NCBI GenBank assembly: GCA_013397455.1
Contig: VYZB01000382.1
Location: forward strand, 672,902 to 736,901
DNA length: 64,000 nt
Direction of reading: 5' to 3'
Source of the DNA: Crotophaga sulcirostris
Lineage: Eukaryota > Chordata > Aves > Cuculiformes > Crotophagidae
Both the position numbers and the translations under genes were made by a program. The stretch's first letter is position 1; every line of letters begins with the position of its first letter. Under the pieces are notes generated by a model. It was not told where the DNA came from. It saw only the letters and a list, made by a program, of their open reading frames with translations, and did no database searches. Shown here piece after piece: positions 48,241-59,196 of this stretch.

Positions 48241-48870
48241 GTGGCCAGCCCATACACTCTATTAATCAAATTGAAGCCTAAATTGGCCTGGTTTACAGTA
48301 CTGGATCTAAAGGATGCTTTCTTTTGCCTACCTTTGAGCCCGGAGAACCAATTATTGTTCCCCTTTGAGTGGGAAAACCCAGATTCCGGAAGGAGAACAC
48401 AGCTAACATGGACTGTACCTCCACAGGGCTTTAAGAATAGTCTACCCTCTTTACCAACCAACTAGCCAAGGATTTAGAACAACTGGAATCGCCACCTGGG
48501 GCCGAATGGTGTTGCAGTATGTGGATGACCTCCTAATAGCCACTGACACAGAAGAACAAAATGTAATATGGACAGTGAGTTTATTGAAATCCCTTCGACT
48601 AGGTGGTTATTGAGTTTCTCCACAGAAAGTTCAAATAGCCTAGCAAAAGGTGACATACCTTGGATATGAAATTACAGCTGGCAAACGAACTCTGTGGACA
48701 GCTAGAAAGGAAGCCATCTGCCAAACCCCTAAACCACAGATGGTCAAGGAGTTCCCAACCTTCCTGGGAATGACAGATTGGTTTTGTTTATGGATCTACA
48801 ACTACGGACTCTTGGTAAGGCCACTTTATGGCCAAAACCTTGGCCCAGACCGAAGGACGGTGACATAATT
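48241..48870 (+). pseudogene. pol: Class I ERV reverse transcriptase remnant
   Basis: Copies viral RNA into DNA in a live virus. The frame at 48241-48465 begins inside the fingers and contains motif A, '[20 protein letters not shown]', then '[11 protein letters not shown]' (motif B area). After a shift, motif C is intact: 'VLQYVDDLLIATDTEEQN' near 48509-48560. A third frame (48650-48868) gives 'VTYLGYEITAGKRTLW' and 'PTFLGMTDWFCLWIYNYGLL', the thumb and connection. All catalytic aspartates are present, but stops and two frame changes separate them, and the N-terminal fingers are deleted. Confidence 0.9.
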
Positions 48871-49727
48871 CTCCAAACAATTGGATGAAGTAAGCAAGGG
48901 ATGGCCAAGCTGTCTTAGAGCCGTAGCTGCAGTAATAACTAACATCCAGAAGGCCTGTAAATTTACCATGGGACAGGAGATGACTACACTACTGTCTCTG
49001 TCATATTACAGGCAAAAGGGGGACATTGGCTATCCCCACAAAAGTTCCTGAAGTACCAGGCCATTATGGTGGAGTAAGATGCTGTCCAAATAATGATTAC
49101 TAACATTGTCAATCCAGCATCTTTTCTCAAAGGAGCAACAGGAGAGCCTGTAACCCATGACTGCCTGGAGACTACTGAAGCAGTGTGTTCCAGCCAGCCA
49201 GATTTAAAGGAACAACCATGAGAGGACGCCGAGGACACATGGTATACAGACAGCAGCAATGTCCAGCGAGGCCAGCAAAAGTCTGATTATGCAGTAACCA
49301 CTACTGACCAGGTAATAGAGGCCCAGGCCCTTCCCTCTAACACTTCAGCCCAGAAGGCAGTGTTCATAACTCTAACCTGAGCCTTACAACTGGCGAAAGG
49401 AAAAAGATGGACATTTGGACTGATTCTAAATATGCTTTTGGGGTGGTTCATGCTCATGGAGCAGTCTGGAAAGAAAGGGGACTTTTGTCCATCCAAGAAA
49501 AGCACATCAAACATGCTGAAGAAATACTTAACCTGTTGGAAGCAATTCAGCTACTGGAGAAGGTAGCCATTATGCTCTGCAAAGCTCACCAGAAGGGGGT
49601 TGGATCTCAAGAAATATGCAACTCCGTGGCAGACTGGAAGGCTAAGAAAGTGGTTGAAGAGGGCGCAGTGGAATGGCAGTCTTTGATCCCAGACAGTAAA
49701 ATTCAAATTGATCAAACTAGCAGTTAA
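48871..49727 (+). pseudogene. pol: Class I ERV RNase H remnant
   Basis: RNase H removes the RNA strand during reverse transcription. Near 49015 a tether piece reads 'KGGHWLSPQKFLKYQAIMVE'. Near 49236-49330 'TWYTDSSNVQRGQQKSDYAV' includes the first catalytic Asp of the domain. The frame 49407-49727 carries 'IWTDSKYAFGVVHAHGAVWK', with the DSKYA motif that holds another catalytic Asp. It then gives 'CKAHQKG' (where functional enzymes have a conserved His) and ends 'VADWKAKKVVEEG'. At least three frames are needed to follow it. Confidence 0.87.
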
Positions 49728-50692
49728 CCTAGATATTCAAAGGAAGGTCAGAAACTAATTAAGGACCTAGATGTAAAAACAGGTAAAAATGGATGGGCTG
49801 GAACACCACAAAGAAAAATTGTGAACCTAGTACATTACTTTGGGCTGTAATAATGGCTGAGCACAGAAAGACTCAATGGGGAGTTGGGGCCATATCCAGA
49901 CAACTGGGTAAATGCATTGTTGCTCGGAATTTGTATGCAACTATCAAACAGGTAGCACAACAATGTGAGGTTTGTTTACCAAACAACCTTCAAACACCTC
50001 GAAAGGTTGCATTGGGGAAAATAGGGAAAGGAAATCTTCCTGGGGCAATGGTGGCAAATTGATTTTTTGGAACTTCGGTGAAAAGGGGTGTTCCAAAATT
50101 TGCTTGTTTTGACTGACACCTTTTCGGGTTGGCCAGAAACATTCCCTTGCCGAATGAACAAAGCTAAAGAAGTGACTAAGGCTTTATTGCAAAAAGTAAT
50201 ACCAAATTTGGGGTTTCAACAGTAATATTCTCGGACAGAGGCCCTCATTTTGTGGCCAAAAGTTACACAAATTAGTGAAATTTTGGGAATTGATTGGCAA
50301 TTACATACCCCTTATAGGGGTACTTGACCACAAGCACGTGGTCAAGTGGAGAAGATGAATCGGGGTTAAGCCCTTCAGAAATACTGTATGGAAGACCCTA
50401 TATGGTTCAAGCTGGAACAGTGGCACAAGTTGGTACTGAAGTGTTAACATGTTATTATAAGTTTACAGAAACAACTGAGAAAAATAGAGAAGTTAGTCTT
50501 GGGAACTCATGCCCGTGGTCTGGATGGACCAATACGTAATTATAGAGCCAGGTGATTATGTGTGTTAGATCTCTTTCAGGCTCACCGTTGGAACCTAAAT
50601 GGGATGGACCATGTCAAACTTTATTGACAACACACACAGCTGCTGAAATACAGGATCAGTCACCGATTCCGGCAGTAAAATTCCCAGACAAA
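49728..50692 (+). pseudogene. pol: Class I ERV integrase remnant
   Basis: Integrase inserts viral DNA. The zinc domain is partly visible at about 49855-49975: 'AEHRKTQWGVGAISRQL', then 'ATIKQVAQQCEVCLPNN' with the CxxC pair. The core shows 'VLTDTFSGWPETFPCRMNKA' (first Asp) near 50100, a degraded second Asp region near 50235, 'ILGIDWQLHTPYRG', a stop, and 'RGQVEKMN' with the catalytic Glu near 50345. The C-terminal domain ends 'WDGPCQTLLTTHTAAE' near 50600-50650. Five or more stops or shifts break it. Confidence 0.87.
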
Positions 50693-51595
50693 TAGATTTT
50701 AACAAGACAGGTAACTCAGGAGGACAGAACTTTTAGTGACCTCGGAATCGCGCTCAGAAGACCCACACTGGACCCAAAACCAGAACTAGCGAACCATATA
50801 TGTAATCCGTCCCATCATTGCACTAGGGTTAAACCACAGTGGAACAGTGCTCTATCCTTTTGAACATAGAACATGGGCCCGTATGATGTATGAGGAATGG
50901 CAAACTGTAGATTTTGAGTCTTGCATAGTGCGAGAACAAGGGTTATTTGTCATTTTGAAATTCATCCGGACATTAATAAGGAGTCAGTGCTTATATATTG
51001 GCAAAGGCTGTGTGTGCTTAAGAACTACTTGTAACTTGGTAAACAAGCTCATTTTAGATAGTAGAAATCGTTCAAATTTTTGTATTTGTAATATTGTTAT
51101 GAGTTGTTGGATGTGACTTTTCTTATTTAGCACCAGTCACATCCCACCACCTGTCAAGATGAATCTTACATTGGCAAAACCACTGGTAAAACATCAAGAT
51201 TTGATCAAGATTCTGAAAGAAGTCCAAGAGAATGGACAGAAGACCTTGATAACTGTTCACCATGACGTAAAAGAAATTTACAGAGTCTCGAAAAATGTAG
51301 AAAGGAATGCAGAACTTAAATGATGGGACATGCTTTTGGATGGTCACCTACTGCTATGGGCATCCTAAAGAAGTTGTACCACCCCACTGTTCCCTTGACA
51401 TTAGTCCTATTCATTTTTGTCCTGTCTGCAGTGTTGTGTGCTTTGAATTGGAGAGTGTTAAATTGGCCTACGGTTTTAACATCTATATTTAATGCACAGG
51501 AGAATGCATTAACAAGCAACTTTTGGACAAAGTATCATCCAATTCCCCTTCGGTAGATAAACCGTGTATAAGGCAAAAGAATTTGCCTTGGATAA
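50693..51595 (+). pseudogene. env: Class I ERV env remnant, mainly the TM anchor
   Basis: Env occupies less than 1 kb, so most of it is deleted. 50847-51116 is open and rich in Cys (for example 'GKGCVCLRTTC') but not clearly assignable. 51170-51560 is the transmembrane subunit end: a heptad-like helix ('DVKEIYRVSKNVERNAELK') in one frame. After a shift come 'GHAFGWSPTAMGILKKLYHP' and the membrane span 'LTLVLFIFVLSAVLCAL', with a short tail. The shift at about 51320 separates ectodomain and anchor. Confidence 0.72.
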
Positions 51596-51610
51596 AAGAC
51601 AGGGGGGAAT
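51596..51610 (+). promoter_or_regulatory. Polypurine tract of the class I ERV
   Basis: aagacaggggggaat lies directly before the TG of the 3' LTR at 51611. It closely resembles the tract of the class II element (aaaaagggggaat). Confidence 0.88.
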
Positions 51611-51676
51611 TGATACAGTGGAATGTTACAGCTAAGAATAATGGAGATAACACAGAAAGGAGGAAGGCAGAGGAAT

Positions 51677-51877
51677 TCATAAAGTGACAACGACTGGAAA
51701 AAGGGAGGGGGAGGCTGACAAGGACTGGAAGAAGGGAGGGGCAGGCAGCTGTCAAACCTGTAGCCGGGGGCATAGGGTGGACATTGTGTAAGCATAAGGT
51801 GACAACTATAGGAAGGAGGGAGTGGGAGGCTAACGCCAAACCCATAGCCTGGGGAATGGGGGGGACATTGTGAAAAC
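51677..51877 (+). repeat. U3 tandem duplications in the class I 3' LTR
   Basis: A large unit (51677-51791 and 51792-51877) repeats the order 'ataaagtgacaac', a GGAA-rich GA tract, 'aaacc-tagcc-gggg' and 'ggacattgtg'. Inside the first copy a 31-base unit is itself doubled (51687-51717 and 51718-51748, 'gacaacgactggaaaaaggg' versus 'gacaaggactggaagaaggg'). The solo LTR has one copy of each. Direct repeats in U3 usually carry enhancer elements; GGAA cores suggest ETS-type sites. Confidence 0.85.
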
Positions 51878-52005
51878 TGGATAAGATGAGTAAGAAATGA
51901 AAAGAACAAGATTGAGAAAGATTGCTTACATCAATGACCCCCCCGGACTAATTGTAATAATTTGTTCCCTTTTCAATAATGCCATGCATATGTATAGATG
52001 TACTC

Positions 52006-52013
52006 TTTAAATA
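52006..52013 (+). promoter_or_regulatory. TATA-like box of the class I LTR
   Basis: tttaaata in 'gtactctttaaatacaaag', about 70 bases before AATAAA. The solo LTR and the 5'-deleted copy support its position at the U3/R border. Confidence 0.6.
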
Positions 52014-52078
52014 CAAAGCTCGTCAAGGAATCGGTGCGCAGGGCTTTTTGGAATTATCCAGCCTGTGTCCGACGTCGC

Positions 52079-52084
52079 AATAAA
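52079..52084 (+). terminator. Polyadenylation signal of the class I LTR
   Basis: AATAAA in 'gtcgcaataaacatacctgc'. The same block is kept in the minus-strand LTRs at 46591-46596 and 53853-53858. Confidence 0.8.
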
Positions 52085-52136
52085 CATACCTGCTTTATAA
52101 CTCCCTGCGAGTTATGAAGTTTGTTTCCGCATGTCA

Positions 52137-53800
52137 CCAGCAGGGCCAAATTCCCTGTTTCACTGACCAAAAAGAAAGTACCAAATTAAGCTATGAATAG
52201 TTTTAAAGATTAACCTTTCCACAGACCAAAGCATCAAACCAGTCCACTGCTAGCCTTCAAAGGTTTGTAGTAGTAGCCTTTGCAGGTTACATTTTAATTT
52301 TTTTATTGTGTTGTTTAGATGTGTTTTATTTAAATTTTTCTTTTCTGCTGAGGACAGCACATCCTCCTAAAATCTGATTTCAACTTAAGAAAATTAACAG
52401 CAAAAGACATTGCTAACACTTTTTTCTGGAAACAACAACAAAAATATATGAGAACTGAAGAAGATTTTTATATTTGTGTAATGTATGAAATTCTGTTTGC
52501 AGCTCTGCAGGAAACAGCCTCTGAGGAGTCACAAACTATTTATCCTATTGAGCGAAAAGGTGTTCTCACAGCAAACTTCAAGCAAAGAAAGTCAAGTTGC
52601 ACATTGGTAGCAAGCAATGGTGGCTTCCTGTAACTCTTATACACTCTTGAGTGCCACCAGGAATTCAAGGGACATCTGTCCCTGGAGCTATCTTTGGGAG
52701 AGAAGAGTGAACAAAAGGAATTCATGTGAGAGGAGCCATTGAGACCTCACCTAGACTGTGAAGTACCTTAGGGAGGCCACTGTGCTTGTTTCTGCTGAAT
52801 GGGCTTGCCCTCCTAGTGGCATCCTGACCTGCATTTGAACTTCTCAGAAACTGCAGCGTTTGTCTTCCTCTAAATCCTCTCGGGGATGAAACATGAGAAA
52901 CATTTCACTTGTCAGGACTGTTTAGTACTTGTTGAAGTAAATGTACATCTCATGTTTCTCTAAGCAGGAGCTGATGACTTTATTCTGCAATGACGTATTC
53001 ACAGGTTTCTTGGCATTTCTTTTTACTATTTTGACACTAGAAGCTTTTCCCTGTGATTTAGTGTCAAAGCAGTAAGGTCATCTTGAGCTGTTTAGACACT
53101 TTCTAAATAGCAGATTTAAAAATAAGATGCAATAACGCTATAAGAAAGAAGTGTTTAGATTCGTCTCACCACAGGTACCTGTGACTACTTCTTTGTATCT
53201 ATAGTATCTCAAAAATAATGATCTATTACATAAATATATTGCTATTGATCTGATGATGATCCTATAGTGAAACTGTGCGTGTTATTAAGCAACAGCTGCT
53301 GCCCCTAATGAATTTACCAAATATCGAAATCAAATATCAAAATCAAAGCACACATGAAGTAACAAAGAATGCAGAATGACAACTACTGATCCTTCTCTGA
53401 GCAGTCTCTGTAGTGTTGCAAGTGTCAAGCAAGTAGCCCTCTCTTTCTCCTTTTTGTGACTTGAGTGGTTGCCCTTCTGCTTTGACAACTCCATATGGAA
53501 AGTTTATGACTGGCCAGAAAAGATCAGAAGGTTTCAACAATCCAAAGACGGTTCTGCCACTTGAAATACTGTCCTAGTCATCCTGCACAGTCTTGCATCT
53601 GCTGATTGAACAGTAATTTCTGTTTAATAATTCTACTGGGTTTTTTGACTGATAGTGAACTGACTTATTTTAATTACATGGTCAATTAGCTATTATCATT
53701 TTAATTATAACAGCATTGTGAGTTCTCCTTAAGAATGTAGGTCCCTATGAAGACAATTATGCTTTAAGAGACATTTCTTCAGCACATTTCCTGAGGAAAG
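52137..53800. other. Unannotated DNA between two ERV copies
   Basis: No gene or repeat was recognised. The longest open frames are about 65 codons. Composition returns to the AT-rich background. Confidence 0.58.
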
Positions 53801-54262
53801 TGACATACAGAATCAAACTCTACAACTCACAAAGAGTTATAAAGCAGGTATGTTTATTGTGATGTCAGGCACAGGTTGGATAATTCCAAAAAACACTGTG
53901 TGTCAAACAAAATGCAGGTCGACATTTATCATCAAGGACATACATATTCATTACATTCCTGAAGACAGGCCAAGTTAAGCTAATTAATTCCGAGAAATTA
54001 TTTACATTTGTTTCCTCCCCTTTGCATGTGCGCAGTTTCCTGTTGTAGTGATCATATGAGGATCTTGGGGAGGAAGGCTGGAGAGTCTTCCTCGTGACCG
54101 CTAGTAACATCTGGTTGTTGCGTAGGCGTAGTTGATCCTGGTCTTCCTCCAAACCTCGGACAACTGGGAGTCCTTGAAACTCCTCTCTTATTTCTTGAGG
54201 GGATTTGAAACTTCCTCCTTATCTCCTGAGGGGATTTGGAATTTCTCCCCTTTCACCACACA
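53801..54262 (-). mobile_element. 3' LTR of a related ERV, minus strand, different U3
   Basis: On the minus strand the LTR starts TGTGTGGTGAAAGGGG right after a purine tract (54263-54275) and ends GTATGTCA at 53801. Its R-U5 half (53801-53900: 'ataaagcaggtatgtttatt', 'ttggataattccaaaaaaca') is clearly the same as in the two class I LTRs. The U3 half is unrelated and has its own roughly 32-base tandem repeat at about 54180-54243 (two copies of 'gaggggattt' in a shared context). The AATAAA signal lies at 53853-53858. It is the downstream LTR of a minus-strand provirus whose body would lie at higher coordinates. No upstream LTR was found. Confidence 0.85.
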
Positions 54263-54275
54263 GTCCCCCTTATGG
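54263..54275 (-). promoter_or_regulatory. Polypurine tract of the minus-strand ERV
   Basis: Minus-strand ccataagggggac directly precedes the LTR start. It shows that viral internal sequence once adjoined on this side and so sets the orientation. Confidence 0.75.
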
Positions 54276-55450
54276 TGCAAGGTGCCATAAGGCCTGGTAA
54301 AAGCTACTCAACCCCCCCTCTCCCCCTGTGTTCCTGTAGGAGGACGGCTGACAGAATACCTAAACTACATTAAAGGTTATACAAAAGGCCTATACTTATT
54401 TAGCTGAAATCCTACATCAAAAGAAAGAGGAAAACAAAATCTATAATGGGAACTGCATTGCCCAAATAAAAAGAAGATATCATATGATTATAGTTTTGCT
54501 TTCTGGTTCTACTAAATTCTCCCATCATTGTGGTTTCCAAAGGTTAAGGTATATTGAACTGCTGGAACAACAAAAATAACTTCAGAGCAAATCCTATCTA
54601 TATTTGGCTGTGGAAAGATCTGTTGTAGTTCAGCTACAGTGTTTACATCAGTGTAGGTCAGAGCTCTGGGACTCCTGTTTAAAGCAAAAATGTTGTCATA
54701 GATGTTCATGTTCTGATTGATTTGAGATGGAAAGCTATTCTGAAATTATTCAGAGAGTCACAAGGATGTAAGTCTTGGACCTTCTTTGTTGCTGAGAGTT
54801 TATATCATTTTATTCTTATTGGACTCTGCAGTCTCTACAGTATCTTGTTTACGTCTGGTTTGACTCAAATGGCTGTCACATTAACAGAAAAAGTAATGTA
54901 AAAAAATCCATAATTGCTACAAGTCTTTATCACCGCCAAAAAACTTTTAATGTCTACTCTCAAAACTTTGTTTCTATGTGCAGTTTTATTCATCAGTTTA
55001 TATGGATTTTACTTTAAACCTTGTAACATATATCACAAGGTTTTCAGCTGCAGTGCACATTTAAGGAATAATTACAGAATACAAATGAATTTTATGACAT
55101 TGGAATGTGCCAATACCATATTTATGTGAGTGCATGAGTCTTTTTCGTTCTTTGCTACTGATATTTAGTCTTTACATTCATCAGTTGATCTGTTTAATTG
55201 TACAGTGGCACACTTCTGTCACCTACAGCTTCTAGTCCTCTTTTTCTGTATTTAACAAGTGCTTTCACTCTCTTCACATCTCTGTGCATTTGTTTTCCAG
55301 TTACACTGTTCTGTTCATGCTAAGGATTGTGATTTTGTAGTAAAACTCTTCTATTGACTACTACAGCTATTGCATCAACTTGAGAAGGAATCTCCTTCCA
55401 GGTGTGACATTCTGGACAAAGAATGGTGACATGACTACACTGCTGACATT
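54276..55450 (-). pseudogene. Decayed internal region of the minus-strand ERV (unassigned frames)
   Basis: Minus-strand frames here have fewer stops than expected in places. 54512-54709 is open for 65 codons ('NIYDNIFALNRSPRALTYTD', then 'NTVAELQQIFPQPNIDRICS'). About 55140-55450 has a frame with 'CPECHTWKEIPSQVDAIAVV' and 'HRDVKRVKALVKYRKRGLEA' separated by single stops. The place just upstream of the 3' LTR would suit env or an accessory gene, but I recognise no env motif. It may be a host or other element's sequence picked up or overrun by the ERV. Confidence 0.35.
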
Positions 55451-55889
55451 ACTAATAACAGGGCATTGTTAGTGTAGTTGAATAAACATGCAGTATTCAG
55501 CCTCTTTAAGTGTTTCAGACAATATTATAATGTATATTTTGCATATTTACAGAATCTTGTTTGTCTTTTACTACAAAAAATGAAACAACCTCAGTAGTGT
55601 TTGGAGATCCAGGGATATGTGAGGATGTTGTTTAGGTTTAGCAGACTTGAAGTTCTCATATTTGCCAAATGAAGTGGAAACCTCTAAGTTTTCCAATCTA
55701 ATGAATGCTGCAATGCCCCCCAAATCATTGCACAAGTATCAGTAGCCTATGTGAAAGTATGACTAAGGTCCTTTTATGGTCTATTTGAAGATATCTTTGT
55801 CCTTTTCCATAGTTATAGGTATTTCTTATTTTTCACTTATTGTTAAATGGTTATTTATTATTATTTGTGGTAAATAAAAGTTCTTAGGT

Positions 55890-56370
55890 ATAAAATATAG
55901 TAAATAAAAAAAGAACTTGCTGTCAATGTTGAAGCGAATTGGTTGCTAGTTACTCAGTATGTTATGAATATCCTTCCTGTTCTTTCAAGATCTCTGCCTT
56001 GTGCATGATGGGTTCTGGAAGGTTCTCTGAATGTATCTACCATATGAGCAGCAGACACAATATCAAGCTTTAGCACATTTTTAACCATTCACTGATGTAG
56101 AGGATAATCTTGTTTGATGCATAATCTCTGAAAGTCATATTGATGTCTGGGCATAAAGTATTGATATCTTTTAAGAACTTCAATAGGACGGTCAGGAAGA
56201 TCACACTATGAGGCAAAGTTCACTTTATTTCCAAGGTATTTTATCAGGTTGGTTATCTTGCCAGATGATAGCTTGATATTTTTAGCGAGAGATGGAGGAT
56301 AACATTGGTTTTTCTGACGAAAGAACTCTTGTAAGTCACCTTCTTTCTTCTGACAGGCAATGAATTATTA
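55890..56370 (-). pseudogene. Relic of an uncharacterised multicopy animal protein gene
   Basis: From about 56340 down to 55965 one minus-strand frame runs about 125 codons with only two stops. It contains 'GDLQEFFRQKNQCYPPSLAK' (about 56280-56340), 'CDLPDRPIEVLKRYQYFMPR' (near 56170), 'KNVLKLDIVSAAHMVDTFRE' and 'HAQGRDLERTGRIFI' (about 55975-56075). After a frameshift, 'QPIRFNIDSKFFFYLL' follows (about 55900-55945). From memory these blocks follow the order of an unnamed animal protein family common in reptile, fish and invertebrate genomes: an EN-x-PPSL motif, then LDIVWD, R--RG-G-R, and NW--FLR---NK-ELF. I do not know its function. The copy is dead. It may extend up to about 56750. Confidence 0.4.
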
Positions 56371-59170
56371 TGTGAATAAAAGACAACAATTTCTTTAAGG
56401 ATTACTGGCAGGATATTTCAGGACACTTCCTTGAAGGAATGATACATGAAGAAACATTTCTGGATATGAGCTCACATCATGTTTACCTTCACAATTTTTT
56501 TGACACAATATCTTTATATAGTGCAAGGTCAGTATATCTAATCATCTTTAAGTTTTCTGCAGACACCTATGGATTCCCAAAGAACCTACTGGATGTTTTA
56601 AAACACAAACTCATATTTTCCCATCATATAATTAACATACAAATATGACCACAGAACCACTTCTGGACCATCACGTCATGCGACCTGAAGCAGATGCTAA
56701 TCTGAAAAGGTTTTTACGTCCCAATAACATCAGTCTATTTTCCAAAACAGTGTCTCAACTTTGGCAGAGCCACAGTGGCGGAAAGAAAAAAAATTCTGAA
56801 TCACTTTCATTATCTGAGTCTCTTGCAGAGAAGGATTATTAGCTACACTAGATCATATCAACTTTTTCCCCCTTTCTCTACACACTTTCATGCCTTCTTC
56901 CCTGCTGTCTGATTTTCCTCTGCTCTCCAAGCATTGTCCAGTGACCTCGTGGCTGTGTGTCATGTGTGCAAAGCTCTAGGAATTATTGCAGATATATTAG
57001 TAGAACCTATTATATGCTTATTATTTAAATTTTAGGATGGATGTTGAGAACATGCATAACAACAAAAGTGTGCAGCATAATTAAGAAATTCCTTATTACA
57101 TGTTTTCTTTATATATTTCTCACTTGAGTTTTTTACTGATATTAATTCATCTTCATCTTATAGATGCAGAATGCATGCAGAAAAATTAGAGGATGTGCTT
57201 CATTCAATATGAGTTTGTTCCTGTAAAAGTTTTCCTTAATTCATCCATTTCCACAGATGACAACCAGTGTTATTCGCATTAAAGCTTGTTTTTCTATTTT
57301 GAAATTCAGCACCTTTTTGTGATAGTGATCATTTTTACTAAGCTTGTCTCTTTCTCATGATGACATTTTGTTTAAATAAGAAAATCTGTGTAAGTGTCTG
57401 TGTGTCTATGGGTGAATTTATTTGAAGTGTAAAATGTCGAACTGACAATGGTGATAATCCTGTAAATTAAGTATGTCAAATAATGTACATGTAGACATTT
57501 GATTCAAGTAAGAGTGAAAGAATTTCTCTAACTCTGTTTTGAGAAACCTGAGTCATATGATCCCATTTCTTAATTGGTACTCTTGACAAAAGTGAGGAAT
57601 ATGCCAACATAAAAAAATTATAAAGCAGAAAATAACAAGTCCAAGATAAAACTAACACTATCTTCCAGTTCAGTATTTCTCAGAAAGAGAAAAGATGTCT
57701 CTATATGTGGAAGAGAGGTCCTCACCAGAATATAATTTTTGAATTGACAAACAGGATTCATTGTGGAGCTGCTGCAAAACAATGTCCAGTCTATTGCGTA
57801 CAGTGCATATTTACATGCTGTTACTTGTACTGTACTGCAAGAGCCAATCTAGAAAGGCCACAGTCACTGAGATGATCTGATCACACACACTCACCTTTGA
57901 GACCAGGCATATTCTCACTAGTATGACTGAAAATGCATAGAGCCATCTGGAAAACAGAGTGGAGCATGTATGGAGAAAACACACGTCATTTGGCTGTAGC
58001 TGCTGTAGCTGAAAAAATACCAACTCATCCAAGCTGGTCCCTTTTTTCTAATTTTTCCTACCCCCCTTGCCACGTAGCGTTGTCCCTTCGGATTCTCTGA
58101 GTTTACTGCATAGGTGGTTACTTTCTGCTCCCTTTTGGTGAAAATGAGCCAGAATATCAAATATCAATTTGAATTATTTAAGTTATGTTTGAAGGAACTG
58201 AGTTGCAAAGTGCTCAGTCAAGAACTTTCCCAACAAATCTGAAGGGTAACAAGAAGTATTAGTAAGCACCAGGGAGCATGATCTTTTCCAACCCTGTGAC
58301 TTCAGCTAGAATATTTTAGAATTAGAGATTTTCTCTAGGAAAGGAGGAGTGGTTTTGTCTAAATAATGAATTTAATTGCAGCTATTTGCTCTAAGTGCAG
58401 TGCCAATACTTCTCCTTCAGTGACCTGAAATGCTAAAATGGGCTGGGGCACAATTCAGTTCCTATTGAAGCCTTGCTCCTTCCTACTTTTCAGTTGATGG
58501 AGTCTTCTCCTAGGTGTAACGGTGTCAACACACATTTAGATATTTACTACATTGTTTTATTTGCACTGCACTGTATTATTTGCATATGTAGTATGTAGAA
58601 TACTATTGTATTGTATTCATGAATTATTTTAATATATATATACTATTGCATCGTACTACACAACATTTATTTCTGGTGCTTTACCTACCACTCTTCCTGC
58701 ACTGAAGTGGGATAATAAGAAGCAATTATTGTCTTTTAAAGAGAAAGCAATAGCATTGTTGGATTTATAAGGCACAGGGTAAATTAAAAATGCTACTATC
58801 CAGAGAGAAAGAAAAAAAAGTAAATAATTTAAATTATTATTTATGATATGCATACCATGTTAATGCTGTGGTCCACCCAGTAAATGGGAGTTACCTCCTC
58901 CTTCTTGCATGGATAGTTGCAATTTCTTGTGCATCCTGGGGAAAAGCATTGCCCTCAGACATCACTAAGCAGCTATTGCACAGTGAATTCTTGCCTTTGC
59001 TTCTCTATGGACTTTCTCACAGAGTCATTATTCTCATTCCCTAAATTTGAGAAACCAGACTAATTACAGTAAATGTGCACATCTAAACTAGTTGGGATCT
59101 AGCTATGCTTAGCTACACTAGTGCCACCGGGTAATGTCATATCACATGGTAATGTCACTGCATATAGGTT
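56371..59170. other. Unannotated AT-rich DNA
   Basis: 56400-56750 may hold more of the minus-strand relic (a frame with 'VQKWFCGHICMLII' and 'NLKMIRYTDLALYKDIV'). Beyond that nothing was recognised. A degenerate TA-rich patch lies at 58560-58650. Confidence 0.5.
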
Positions 59171-59196
59171 AAAAGGAAGGAAGGAAGGAAGGAAGG
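59171..59196 (+). repeat. (AAGG)n microsatellite
   Basis: About six tandem AAGG units, nearly perfect. Confidence 0.95.

Larger units (their letters stand above)
47427..52136 (+). mobile_element. Class I (gammaretrovirus-like) ERV with collapsed 5' LTR
   Basis: A 4.7-kb provirus on the plus strand. It has the first ~100 bases of a 5' LTR, a matrix-like gag piece, protease, RT with YVDD, RNase H, integrase, env end, polypurine tract and a full 3' LTR. LTR start TGATACAG and end ATGTCA match the solo LTR nearby. The bases flanking the two ends are GCAG (47423-47426) and CCAG (52137-52140), a possible 4-base target duplication with one change. Capsid, nucleocapsid, the front of RT and most of env are missing, and many stops break the rest. 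Confidence 0.92.
51611..52136 (+). mobile_element. 3' LTR of the class I ERV with duplicated U3
   Basis: A 526-base LTR, TGATACAG to ATGTCA. U3 holds tandem duplications (51677-51877) that make it 110 bases longer than the nearby solo LTR. A TATA-like tttaaata is at 52006-52013 and AATAAA at 52079-52084; R-U5 ends 'gtttccgcatgtca'. The promoter elements look complete, although the provirus is dead. Confidence 0.94.
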
